This document shows positions 53,610 to 62,825 of a DNA stretch of 64,000 nt, piece after piece. The stretch is taken from NCBI RefSeq assembly GCF_009856625.1, contig NZ_CP047241.1, positions 62,001 to 126,000 on the forward strand, in the 5' to 3' direction. The position numbers and the translations under genes were made by a program. The notes below the pieces were generated by a model. It saw only the letters and a list, made by a program, of their open reading frames with translations, was not told the DNA's origin and ran no database searches. This DNA comes from Aquitalea denitrificans. Lineage in GTDB: Bacteria; Pseudomonadota; Gammaproteobacteria; Burkholderiales; Chromobacteriaceae. Positions within the stretch are counted from its first letter, which is position 1. Each line of letters opens with the position of its first letter.

Positions 53610-56600
53610 ATGAGTACCCCCGCTATCCAAGGTCAGGTTGTCGCCGTCAACGGTGTGGTCAAAGCCATCGATGCCCAAGGGCATGAACGCATTCTCAAGG
53701 CCGGCGACATCATCCAGCCGGGTGAGCATGTGGTGCTGCTGGATGGCGCAACGCTATCGGTAGGTCGCGCTGACGGTGCAGTGCTCAATGTCGATGGCCC
53801 GCGCGAAATGGCGCTGACTGACGAAACGCTGCAGCCGCAGACCACGGATAAAAGCGAAGCTGCTGTAGCCAAGCTGGCTCCGGAAGCACAGCAAGTGCTG
53901 GCCGCGTTGGAAAACGGCCAGGATCCGCTGGCCCAGCTTGATCCTGCCGCCGCCGGCCTGAACGGAGCCGGAACCGGTGATGAAGGCAGCCACGGCTTTG
54001 TGCGGCTGATGCGCGTGAGCGAAACGCTGAACGGCCCGCTGCCAGACACCGCTGGCGCTGCGGTGCTTGGCACCCAGTCGGTACAGGCAGATACCACCCC
54101 GAATGCTGCCGCACCCATCAGCCTTACCATCGACAATATCAGTGCCACCAATGATTCCACGCCCACCATTCATGGCACTGGCATTCCCGGCCTGACCGTA
54201 GTTGTGACCAATGCCGCCGGTGCGGTGGTGGGTAGCACGGTAGTCGGCAGCGATGGCAACTGGTATGTCACGCCCACCACGCCGCTGCCGGATGGCACCG
54301 ATACGCTGATTGCCACCAGTACCAATACGGCAGGGGCTACCGCTAACGCCACCGCTACCGCCATCATCGATACCACGCCGCCGGCCGTACCGACCGTGGC
54401 CATCAGCGAGCATGGAACGCCCGATGGCGTCATCAATGCCGCCGAGCTGGTCAATGGCAAGGTAGAGGCCACCGTCAAGCTGGATGCCGCCGACCTGGCC
54501 AAGAACGGCAGTGCCACCATCACGGTGAATGATGGCGGCCATGTCACTACCCTGGTGGTGCATGCTGATGGCAGCGTGACCGGCGCTGACACCGCTGTTA
54601 CCGCCAGCTATAGCAATGGCACCGTGACACTGGACATTGCCAAGCCCGCCGATGGCAGTACCGTTACCGTAACCGCCACCCAGACAGATGCGGTGGGCAA
54701 TACGTCCGGGCAGGGCATGGACGATGCCACGCTGCACAGCACGCTGCCCACGGCAACCATTACCGTTGACAATGTCACTGCCGACAACATCCTCAACCTC
54801 AATGAGTACTATGGTGATGTCGTTACCATCACCGGTACGGTGGGTGGCGATGCCAAGCTGGGCGACAAGGTGACGCTGACCATTGGCGGTGCCACCTACA
54901 CCACCGAAGTGATCGAGATCAACGGCCATCTTGGCTTCTCCCGCAATGTGGGAACGGGCGATCTGTCCAGTGCCACCAGCATCCATGCCACGGTGGGGGT
55001 GAGCGACAGCTATAACAACACCGCGACCGTATCGACCGATCATGACTATCTGGTCGACTTGTCCACGCCCAAAGCCAGCATCACGGTAGATCCGCTTACC
55101 GCCGATAATGTACTGAACATCCAGGAAGGCAGCGGCAACACCGTCACGGTCACTGGCACCGTTGGTAGCAATGTGAAGGTGGGTGACACCGTTACCCTGA
55201 CCGTGCATGGCCACGACACAAGCGGCCAGGTGATCGATCTGGGTAACGGCAAGCTGGGCTACAGCATTCCGGTCAGCAGTGATGACCTCAAGAACGACAG
55301 CAATATCCACGCTAGCGTCACTACCAGCAGCATTGGCGGTAATACGGCCGATGCCAGTGCAGACCACAGCTATGGCGTTGACTTGCAGGCACCCACCGTC
55401 AGCATTGATAGTGGCCTGGCAGGTGATGACATTGTCAATGCAGTTGAACACAAGCTGGCGCTGACCATCAGTGGCAGTACCAGCGCCGAAGACGGTCAGA
55501 CTGTGGATGTCGTGCTCAATGGCCAGCATTACAGCGCCACAGTGAGCAATGGCAGCTGGAGTACCGAAGTCCCGGCCGCTGATGTTGCCAAGCTGGCGGA
55601 TGCCACCAGCTATACCATCACTGCCGATGTCCATGATGTGGCCGGTAACCCAGCCGCACAGGCCAGCCATGAACTGGCCGTGGATATTACCGCCAGCATC
55701 ACCATCAGCAACGACGGCAGCGGCAGTGACGGCGTGTTCAACAAGAGCGAAGCCGCCGGTGCCGTGGTCAGCGGCAGCACCACGGGCGTGGAAGAAGGCC
55801 AGACGGTAACGGTGACCTTTACTGATAGCCAAAGCCATGTTGTCAGTGTCGATACCACGGTGGGCAAGGACGGCAGCTGGAGCGTGCCGTCCAGCAGCCT
55901 GAGCGGCCTGGTGGACGGTGCGGTGACGGTAAAAGCGCAAGTCAGCGATGTGGCCGGCAACACCGCCAGCGACAGCCATGCCGATAAGCTGGACACCCTG
56001 GCCACTATCACGATTACCAATGACAGCAGTGGCAGTGACCAGACCTACAATCTGGTCGAATCCGGCAATGTGGTGGTAAGCGGTACGACCACGGGTGTCG
56101 AAGAAGGCCGCACGGTTTATATCACCTTTACGGATGGTGCCAATGCCGAAATGGCCGCCGTGACGGTTCAGAAAGATGGCAGCTGGACAACGGCAGGGGT
56201 AAAGGTGGAGCTGGGCAGCCTGAATCAGGGCAGCATCAGTGTCAGTGCCAGCGTGGTGGACAAGGCAGGTAACCTTGCCGAGACCAGCCATGACGACAAG
56301 CTGGATACCATCGCCCCCACCATTGTGATCAACACGGTTGCCGGTGATGACATCATCAATGCCAAGGAGTACGCACTGCCGCTGACCATCAGTGGTACCA
56401 CCAGTGCCGAGGATGGCCAGCTGGTCGATGTGGTACTCGATGGCAAGCATTACAGCGCAACCGTCAGCAACGGCAGTTGGAGTACCGAAGTCCCGGCTAC
56501 TGCCGTGTCCAAGCTGACCGATGGCCAGAGCTACACCATTACTGCCGATGTCAGCGACAAGGCCGGTAACCCGGCCACAGAAGCCAAACACAGCCTGGCC

Positions 56601-59600
56601 GTGGATATCACGGCACCGGATGCGCCGCAAGTAAGCTTTGTTTCCAGCGGAACTTACAGCTATAGCAACTACTTCGGTATCGATGATGCCCATATCAGTA
56701 CGCCGGTAAACGGCCAGAGCGCCCTGGCGACCGTGCTGGGGGATCTGGTCAATCTGAACCCGACCGCCACCTTTATTGCCCAGTCGCTCAATTTCGGTAC
56801 CAGTACCGGTGCCTGGCAGGATGGTTCGCTGGCGGTCAACAGCAATCTGGGTACGACAGGAGCGCTGGCCGACTTCATCAGCAACAGCAATGGCAGTACC
56901 GGTACCGGCCTGCAACTGGGCAGCAGCTATGGCACCACTTCGCGCGCCATCGTGGAAACCGGCGGCGTATTTACTGCCACGGCAGGCAACTACACCATCG
57001 CGGTACGTGCCGATGATGGCTATATGTTGTTGATCGATGGCAAGGTTGTGGCCCAGGAAACCAATAACCAGTCGCCGGCTACAGCCGGGTACAACATCCA
57101 TCTGGACAGTGCGGCCAACAACCAGCACACCATCCAGGTGGTGTACTGGGATCAGGGTGGACTGGCTACGCTGCAAGTCAGCCTGGAGCAGAACGGCAAC
57201 AATATCGTCAACCTGTTGCAACCGGGCAGCAGCGTCACCGCACAGGTCACACTCAATGCCAATGACCAGGCGGTACTGGTGGATGGTGGCTCGGTGCATT
57301 TGACCGGCAGCGGCAATACCGACCTGACCTTGCATCTGGATGCCAGCGGCAAGCTGGTGGATGCCAGCAACAATAGCTACAGCTATCAGGGTGGTGTCAT
57401 CTCGCTGAGCATGGCTGCCCCGGCTGCCGGTGCTGCCATTGCGCTGACCGCCACGGTCTCCGACAAGGGCGGCAATACCTCGCCGTCGGCGGAGGCAAGC
57501 TATACCCAGCCGGGCATTCCCACCGGCCACCTGCAACATGATGCCGCCAACGATACCGGCAGCAATGCGGCAGACAGCATCACCGCCGACAAGACCCCGG
57601 TTCTTACCGGTACGGCGGACGCTAACAGCCAGATTACGGTCAGCCTGAACGGCCACAGCTATACCACCACCGCCGATGCCAGTGGCAAATGGTCGGTCAG
57701 CGTCACTGACAGCCTGGGCGACGGTGTGTACATTCCGCTGGTCAAGGCCGTAGATGCCAACGGTGCCACGGCTACCGGCTTTGGTACCGCTTTTGCGGTA
57801 GATACCCAGGCCATCATCACCATTGCCAATGACGGTAGCGGCAGCGACGGCGTGTTCAACAAGAGCGAGAGCATGGTCGCGGTGGTCAGCGGCAGCACCA
57901 CGGGCGTGGAAGCAGGCCAGACGGTGACGGTAAGCTTTACTGACAGTGCCAGCCATGTGGTGACTGTGAGCAGCACGGTTGCCGCCAACGGCAGCTGGAG
58001 TATTCCGGCCAGCAGCCTGTCTACGCTGGTGGATGGTGCGGTGACCGTGAAGGCGCAGGTGAGCGATCTGGCAGGCAATGTTGCCACTGCCGAAAACAAG
58101 GACAAGCTGGATGCCACGGCTCCGACGCTGACCATTGGCAAGATCGCCGGTGATGATGTCATCAACGCGCTTGAGCACAAGCAGGTACTGACCATCAGTG
58201 GTAGCACCAGTGCCGAAAACGGGCAGACCGTGGATGTCGTGCTCAATGGCCAGCACTATAGTGCCACCGTCAGCAATGGTAGCTGGAGCACATCGGTACC
58301 AGCTGGCGATGTGGCCAAACTGACTGATGCCAAGAGCTATACCGTGATCGCCGATGTGAGCGACAAGGCAGGCAACCCGGCAGTAGAGGCCAGCCATGTA
58401 CTGAAGGTGGATACAACAGCCACCATCATCATTACCGATGATGGCAGCGGCGGCGACCAATACTTCAACAAGTCCGAATATGGTGCGGTAACGGTCAGCG
58501 GTACTACCCATGGCGTGGAAGCGGGCCAGATTGTCTACGTAACTTTTACCGATGGTGCAAACTCCGAGACCAGCGCCGTTATCGTCAAGGCAGATGGCAG
58601 CTGGAACACCGCGGATGTGAAACTGGACCTGAGCAATCTGAACCAGGGCCAGATCACGATCAGCGCCAGTGTGATCGACAAGGCCGGCAATGCAGCCAGC
58701 GATAGCGGCTTCGACACGCTGGATACCATTGCACCGACAGCGGCGGGCATGTCGGCTGCCACCTCGGCGGCAACCATCTCCAATCTGTTCAACACCGGGG
58801 TGAACAACGGCGGCAATGCATTGTCTGCCGGCAAGACCGATGGTCATTACACCCTGGTCAGTGCGCCGGACAAAGCTAACCTGACGTCGGCCACGGTGGT
58901 GGGCCAGTCCGATGCCAGCGGCAAGAACTGGGTGACCGATGACTACAGCAAATCGCAGTGGATTGGCGATATGGATGACAAGAACGGTAGCTACAGCTAC
59001 CAGACTACTTTCAATATATCGTCTACCGCAGTGCTGGCATCGGTGCTGCTCAGCTTCGACCTGTCGGCCGACGATAATGTACACATCTGGCTGAATGGCA
59101 AGGATACCGGTCTGTCCTACAGCAGCCTGTGGACCACCGTACAGCATGTTGACCTGAGCGGTGCCAGCGGTCTGTTTGTCAGCGGCAACAATACCCTGAC
59201 CTTCGTGGTGGACAACTCGGGTGGCGGAGCAACCGGTCTGAAAGTGGACAATATCACCGGGACGGCCCAAGGCAGTAACCTGGAAGTAGATGTTTCCCTG
59301 GCCGGCACTGGTGCAGTGGCGGGCGATACGCTTACCTTTACCGCGCTTGAGGGCGGTGTGAGCACAAGCTCCAGCCACCTTATCACCAGCAGCGACATTG
59401 CCCATGGGGTCATCAGCGAGGCACAGCACCTGCCGACAGGCAGCGGGGTGTCCACCTACACTTCCACCCTCACTGACAAGGCGGGCAATGTCTCCACCCT
59501 GGCGACTGAAACGGTGTTCGGTTCCGGCAACCATAGCGTCAGCGATGGTGTCGGTGTGGATACCTTCAAGTGGACGCTGGCTTCCAATGGCAGTAGCAGC

Positions 59601-59939
59601 ACGGTGGCAAGCACCACAATCAGCAACTTTGATCTGGCCGACCACAACAATGCTGGCGGTTCGGCGCTGGACCTGAAGGATCTACTACAGGGCGAGAACC
59701 ATGCCAGCAGTACCGGCAATCTCACCAGCTACCTGCACTTCACCCAGAGCGGGGCGGATACCATCGTGCACGTGGATGCATCCGGTGGCTTCAAGACGGG
59801 TGCCGGTGCCGGCAGCGATACCGTGGACATCGTACTCAAGGGGGTGTCGCTGGCTGACCTTGGTGGCGGCATTGCCAATACCTCGGATACGCAGATCATC
59901 CAGAACCTGCTCAATCACGGCAAGCTGATCACCGACTAA
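53610..59939 (+). CDS. Giant LapA/BapA-like biofilm adhesin with retention module
   Basis: A 2109-residue type I secreted adhesin. Residues 1-150 are a LapA-type N-terminal retention module (VVAVNGVVKAIDAQGHERIL, then GEHVVLLDGATLSVGRADG), with a candidate LapG cleavage site DPAAAG at 111-116. The middle is a chain of Ig-like bacterial adhesin domains. Two repeat families occur at about 594-1002 and 1398-1705, split by a PA14-like domain (AGNYTIAVRADDGYMLLIDG, about 1110-1205). A lectin-like sandwich (about 1745-1880) and a VCA0849-type C-terminal secretion region (final 130 residues, ending QIIQNLLNHGKLI) close it. I see no GGxGxD RTX nonapeptides. AGGAG six bases before the ATG at 53610 fixes the start. 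Confidence 0.9.
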   Translation: MSTPAIQGQVVAVNGVVKAIDAQGHERILKAGDIIQPGEHVVLLDGATLSVGRADGAVLNVDGPREMALTDETLQPQTTDKSEAAVAKLAPEAQQVLAALENGQDPLAQLDPAAAGLNGAGTGDEGSHGFVRLMRVSETLNGPLPDTAGAAVLGTQSVQADTTPNAAAPISLTIDNISATNDSTPTIHGTGIPGLTVVVTNAAGAVVGSTVVGSDGNWYVTPTTPLPDGTDTLIATSTNTAGATANATATAIIDTTPPAVPTVAISEHGTPDGVINAAELVNGKVEATVKLDAADLAKNGSATITVNDGGHVTTLVVHADGSVTGADTAVTASYSNGTVTLDIAKPADGSTVTVTATQTDAVGNTSGQGMDDATLHSTLPTATITVDNVTADNILNLNEYYGDVVTITGTVGGDAKLGDKVTLTIGGATYTTEVIEINGHLGFSRNVGTGDLSSATSIHATVGVSDSYNNTATVSTDHDYLVDLSTPKASITVDPLTADNVLNIQEGSGNTVTVTGTVGSNVKVGDTVTLTVHGHDTSGQVIDLGNGKLGYSIPVSSDDLKNDSNIHASVTTSSIGGNTADASADHSYGVDLQAPTVSIDSGLAGDDIVNAVEHKLALTISGSTSAEDGQTVDVVLNGQHYSATVSNGSWSTEVPAADVAKLADATSYTITADVHDVAGNPAAQASHELAVDITASITISNDGSGSDGVFNKSEAAGAVVSGSTTGVEEGQTVTVTFTDSQSHVVSVDTTVGKDGSWSVPSSSLSGLVDGAVTVKAQVSDVAGNTASDSHADKLDTLATITITNDSSGSDQTYNLVESGNVVVSGTTTGVEEGRTVYITFTDGANAEMAAVTVQKDGSWTTAGVKVELGSLNQGSISVSASVVDKAGNLAETSHDDKLDTIAPTIVINTVAGDDIINAKEYALPLTISGTTSAEDGQLVDVVLDGKHYSATVSNGSWSTEVPATAVSKLTDGQSYTITADVSDKAGNPATEAKHSLAVDITAPDAPQVSFVSSGTYSYSNYFGIDDAHISTPVNGQSALATVLGDLVNLNPTATFIAQSLNFGTSTGAWQDGSLAVNSNLGTTGALADFISNSNGSTGTGLQLGSSYGTTSRAIVETGGVFTATAGNYTIAVRADDGYMLLIDGKVVAQETNNQSPATAGYNIHLDSAANNQHTIQVVYWDQGGLATLQVSLEQNGNNIVNLLQPGSSVTAQVTLNANDQAVLVDGGSVHLTGSGNTDLTLHLDASGKLVDASNNSYSYQGGVISLSMAAPAAGAAIALTATVSDKGGNTSPSAEASYTQPGIPTGHLQHDAANDTGSNAADSITADKTPVLTGTADANSQITVSLNGHSYTTTADASGKWSVSVTDSLGDGVYIPLVKAVDANGATATGFGTAFAVDTQAIITIANDGSGSDGVFNKSESMVAVVSGSTTGVEAGQTVTVSFTDSASHVVTVSSTVAANGSWSIPASSLSTLVDGAVTVKAQVSDLAGNVATAENKDKLDATAPTLTIGKIAGDDVINALEHKQVLTISGSTSAENGQTVDVVLNGQHYSATVSNGSWSTSVPAGDVAKLTDAKSYTVIADVSDKAGNPAVEASHVLKVDTTATIIITDDGSGGDQYFNKSEYGAVTVSGTTHGVEAGQIVYVTFTDGANSETSAVIVKADGSWNTADVKLDLSNLNQGQITISASVIDKAGNAASDSGFDTLDTIAPTAAGMSAATSAATISNLFNTGVNNGGNALSAGKTDGHYTLVSAPDKANLTSATVVGQSDASGKNWVTDDYSKSQWIGDMDDKNGSYSYQTTFNISSTAVLASVLLSFDLSADDNVHIWLNGKDTGLSYSSLWTTVQHVDLSGASGLFVSGNNTLTFVVDNSGGGATGLKVDNITGTAQGSNLEVDVSLAGTGAVAGDTLTFTALEGGVSTSSSHLITSSDIAHGVISEAQHLPTGSGVSTYTSTLTDKAGNVSTLATETVFGSGNHSVSDGVGVDTFKWTLASNGSSSTVASTTISNFDLADHNNAGGSALDLKDLLQGENHASSTGNLTSYLHFTQSGADTIVHVDASGGFKTGAGAGSDTVDIVLKGVSLADLGGGIANTSDTQIIQNLLNHGKLITD
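55390..56610 (+). repeat. First block of intragenic Ig-like repeats in the adhesin gene (order A1-B1-B2-A2)
   Basis: Repeat A (about 100 codons: GDDIVNAVEHKLALTISGST, VDVVLNGQHYSATVSNGSW) occurs at about 55390-55690 and 56310-56610. Repeat B (NDGSGSDGVFNKSE, VSGSTTGVEEGQTV, DGAVTVKAQVSDVAGN or a diverged form) occurs twice between them. The A copies are also close at DNA level, which points to duplication within the gene. Confidence 0.8.
57801..58725 (+). repeat. Second block of intragenic Ig-like repeats (order B3-A3-B4)
   Basis: Copies of the same two repeat types as at 55390-56610. B3 (57801-58110) is nearest to B1, A3 (58115-58415) to A1, and B4 (58416-58725) to B2, so the block looks like a rearranged duplicate placed after the PA14-like domain. 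Confidence 0.8.
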
Positions 59940-59957
59940 TCCCTCCTCACCCGACAG

Positions 59958-59989
59958 GCCGACAGCCTTGCCCGCTGTCGGCTTTTTTA
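59958..59989 (+). terminator. Terminator of the adhesin gene
   Basis: The stem GCCGACAGC / GCTGTCGGC with a seven-base loop and six T, 19 bases after the stop. Confidence 0.9.
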
Positions 59990-60015
59990 TTGCCCAGTGC
60001 CTGGTGGGCTCGGCA

Positions 60016-60050
60016 GCAAAAAGCCCTGCCAGCAAGACGGGCAGGGCTTT
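60016..60050 (-). terminator. Terminator of the leftward lapG-lapD unit
   Basis: The stem AAAGCCCTGCC / GGCAGGGCTTT with a nine-base loop. On the minus strand it is followed by a T-run, 19 bases past the lapD stop. Confidence 0.88.
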
Positions 60051-60068
60051 GCGTTGCAATGTGCTTGC

Positions 60069-61997
60069 TCAGCTGATGGCCGGGCCGGTCAGGCTGTGCA
60101 CACCCATGTCAATCAAGGCTGCCGCATCCTCCGGGCTGGCAATGCCCTTGGCCTCCAGCTGAACGCCCATCAGCGCAGCCATGCGCAGCAGGCCGCGCAG
60201 CAGGGCAGAGCGTCCTTCGTCGGCATGAATGCCCAGCGTCAGGGTATTGTCCAGCACCAGATAGCTGATGCTGGCCTCATGAGTACGGGCTACCAACGCC
60301 AGATTATGCCCCTGGATTTCCACAGCCAGCTGGTGGCCTGCCGGGCGAATGGCGCGGCTGAAGGCGACAAAGTGCTCCCAGTGCTCATCCAGCCCGGTTT
60401 CATGGAATTCAAAATTGATCTTGCGTTCCGGGTAATGCTGCAACAGCTGCAGGATGGACGGCAGGAAGTCAGGGTGCTGCAAGGAAGCGGGCGACATGTT
60501 GACGGCCAGTATCCCTGCCGGGCCACGGCGCAGGGCCAGGCTCAGCGTATTGATATCCAGCCGGTGTACCAGTCCCAGCCGTGCGGCCTGTGAAACCAGG
60601 CGCAGCGCGCCCATGGCGGCAACGCTGCCCTGTTGCGGCCGGAACAGCATGCCCTCATGCCACAGCACGGTTTTGTCAGCATCGCATACCGGATACCAGC
60701 GCAAGCGCAGCGAATCATCCTGGCAGGCGGTTTCCAGCAGGGCTTTCCAGTCTGGATGGATTTCATGGCTGGCTGTTTCATCCGCCTTGTCCATGCTCCA
60801 GCTGTTAAGCGGCTGGGTTTCGGCCAGAGTCAGGCTGTCGCTGGCGCGGCTCAGCACCTCGGCCAGCTGGTCGCCACTCTGGAAGGGGGTGATGCCGATA
60901 TGGCCCAGCCCCGGCTGATCGGAAAGGTCCATCGTCCAGTACACCGGCCACAGCAGGCAAAGCTCATCGGCCAGCTTGCCAGCTTCGTCGTGACCCAGTT
61001 CCGGGCAGAACAGGGCAAAGTCGGCCCCACGCAGGCGGGTGGCCATCCAGCCACGGTGAGTCTGGCACTGGGTGGACAGATCATCAGCCACCCGCTTGAG
61101 CAGGGCATCGGTACGCCGTCCGCCCAGGCGCTGGTTCAGCTCGGCCAGGCCGGCCACCCGGATAAGCAGCAGATGACCGCTGGCCGGGTCTGCTTGCGGG
61201 TCGAGCAGGCTGGCAAAGCGCTGTTCAAAGGCTTCGCGGTTGGGCAGGCCGGTACTGCTGTCGGTCAGCACTTCACGACGCAGGCGGTCCACCTCGTCGC
61301 GCAGACCCAGCAGGTAGTTTTGCAGCCGTTCCACCATGTGGTTCATGGCCATGCCCACTTCCGCCAGCTCCGGAATGCCGGGCACGGGAATGCGCATGAA
61401 ACGCTGTTCGCTGATGGCGTGGGCTTGTGCCACGACGGCATGCAGTTCGCGACGCAGGCTGCGGATGTCGAAAAATCCGAGCAGCCCGGCGGCAACGCCG
61501 ATGATCAGCAGCCAGAATACGGTTTGCAGTGCGCCCTGCCACAAGGAGCTGTAGGCATAACCCAGATGCGCACTGACCACGATGCGGCCTGCCTGCAGCC
61601 AGCCATTGCTGACTTGTGCCAGGCCAGTTTGCGGTTTCAGCGGCAGTAACTGGCGGAACCACGCCGGGGTGTCTTCAAAGCCGTTGCGGTTGCGCAGATG
61701 GATGGCCTGTTCGGCTGGTACGCCTTCCCAGCTGATCTCGGCAAAGTGGCCTTGTTCGAAGGCTGCGCCCAGCAGGGTTTGCGCCATCACCGGGTCCGCC
61801 TTGTACTGGGTCACCATCAGGGCCAGTGCATTAGCGGTGTCAGCGCTTTGCGCGCTCAGCTGTTGTTCCAGATAGCTGCGTGCATTAAGCAGATTGGCAA
61901 TCAGCGCACCGCCAATGGACAGCGCTACCAGCAACAGCAGCAACAGCCACAGGCGCTGCACCAGGGAAAGCTTGCGTGATTTCACGGGGGTGCTCAA
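60069..61997 (-). CDS. lapD: LapD-like c-di-GMP receptor (degenerate GGDEF-EAL)
   Basis: An inner-membrane protein of 642 residues: span 1 (about 13-36), a periplasmic LapD/MoxY N-terminal-type domain (37-150), span 2 (155-176), HAMP (177-230), GGDEF-like (about 245-400) and EAL-like (about 410-642) domains. Both enzyme motifs are lost: RGADF (323-327) replaces GGDEF and HEGMLFR (447-453) replaces EALxR. In Pseudomonas LapD, such domains bind c-di-GMP without turning it over and then hold LapG in the periplasm. The TTG at 61997 overlaps the lapG stop; a GTG at 61985 is possible. It is coupled to lapG and faces the adhesin gene. Confidence 0.92.
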   Translation of the reverse strand: MSTPVKSRKLSLVQRLWLLLLLLVALSIGGALIANLLNARSYLEQQLSAQSADTANALALMVTQYKADPVMAQTLLGAAFEQGHFAEISWEGVPAEQAIHLRNRNGFEDTPAWFRQLLPLKPQTGLAQVSNGWLQAGRIVVSAHLGYAYSSLWQGALQTVFWLLIIGVAAGLLGFFDIRSLRRELHAVVAQAHAISEQRFMRIPVPGIPELAEVGMAMNHMVERLQNYLLGLRDEVDRLRREVLTDSSTGLPNREAFEQRFASLLDPQADPASGHLLLIRVAGLAELNQRLGGRRTDALLKRVADDLSTQCQTHRGWMATRLRGADFALFCPELGHDEAGKLADELCLLWPVYWTMDLSDQPGLGHIGITPFQSGDQLAEVLSRASDSLTLAETQPLNSWSMDKADETASHEIHPDWKALLETACQDDSLRLRWYPVCDADKTVLWHEGMLFRPQQGSVAAMGALRLVSQAARLGLVHRLDINTLSLALRRGPAGILAVNMSPASLQHPDFLPSILQLLQHYPERKINFEFHETGLDEHWEHFVAFSRAIRPAGHQLAVEIQGHNLALVARTHEASISYLVLDNTLTLGIHADEGRSALLRGLLRMAALMGVQLEAKGIASPEDAAALIDMGVHSLTGPAIS

Positions 61998-62707
61998 AAG
62001 GTAAAACCTTCCGTTTTCAGTTTGTCCAGCAGCTGTTTCCAGCGGGTCAGCCGGTTGACATTGTTGTTCTGTGTTCCACCCACCCAGATGCTTTCCATAT
62101 TGAAGCTGAACACTGGGATCAGGTCTGGGCGCTGCGAGGCTGGCTGGATGCTGGTGATCAGGTTATCCAGAATCAGCGGCTCCACCATCGGACTAGGATA
62201 GTATGCCAGCACCATATGCGCCTGGGTGACATTGCTGGAAGGGCCGCCAATGCGGGCCTTCACATAAGTCAGCCGGATCTTGTCCGGGGCCACGCCCAGC
62301 ATGCGCAGGGACACGTATTTGCCTATCACGAAGCCCTTGCAGTCCGCCATGCCCTTGCCAAAGGTTTCCAGCGGTGTCGCCCAGTAATCTTCCTGCCGCC
62401 ACACCTGGCTGTTTTCGGCATAGGTGATGCGACGGTTGAAAAATTCATTCACTTCTTTCAGGCGCTGATTATCGCTGCTGCCGGCATTGTTCAGCATGGT
62501 TTGCCAGTCGCGGTACAGCCGCTGTGCCTGCGGGCCATAGCGTGACACTGTCTGCTCGCTGGGCAGGCTGCTGCCGGTTACTCCCAGGCACAGCAAGCAG
62601 CTGAACAGCACAGGCAGCAGCAGGCGCAGCCAGCCCCACGCCGTGCAAGGCATGTTGTGCACGGGCATTTTGCGGAGTGTGGCAGGCCGGGAACAGATCA
62701 ATCGCAT
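61994..62707 (-). CDS. lapG: LapG-like periplasmic cysteine protease (transglutaminase-like, C93)
   Basis: A 237-residue exported protease with a hydrophobic signal segment (about 25-45). The transglutaminase-like triad is visible: Cys123 in GMADCKGFVIGKY, His164 in TQAHMVLAYY and Asp181 in LILDNL. In the known system it cuts the adhesin N-terminal module after a double alanine, releasing the cell from the surface, and it needs calcium. The likely target here is the adhesin at 53610. The ATG at 62707 has no clear ribosome site; starts at 62668 or 62653 would still keep the signal segment. Confidence 0.92.
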   Translation of the reverse strand: MRLICSRPATLRKMPVHNMPCTAWGWLRLLLPVLFSCLLCLGVTGSSLPSEQTVSRYGPQAQRLYRDWQTMLNNAGSSDNQRLKEVNEFFNRRITYAENSQVWRQEDYWATPLETFGKGMADCKGFVIGKYVSLRMLGVAPDKIRLTYVKARIGGPSSNVTQAHMVLAYYPSPMVEPLILDNLITSIQPASQRPDLIPVFSFNMESIWVGGTQNNNVNRLTRWKQLLDKLKTEGFTF

Positions 62708-62754
62708 GGCATTATTTATGTAAAAAACTGGCAGCGTCAGTAAAAATCCGTGTG

Positions 62755-62760
62755 TATAAT
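62755..62760 (+). promoter_or_regulatory. Possible -10 element of the TolC-like gene
   Basis: A perfect TATAAT hexamer lies in the AT-rich 118-base gap between the divergent lapG-like and TolC-like genes. No good -35 sequence is found 16-18 bases upstream, so an activator may be needed. Confidence 0.4.
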
Positions 62761-62825
62761 TTGATTGTATTGTGTTTTAACTTTTTGTTTAAAAAAAATC
62801 ATATATTTCATATGGGATAGTATCG

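Noticed and set aside
53754..59645. A very long open frame on the minus strand opposite the adhesin gene.
   Set aside because: It mirrors the codon bias of the repetitive Thr/Ala/Ser/Gly-rich adhesin, has no ribosome site or recognisable domain, and is an antisense shadow.
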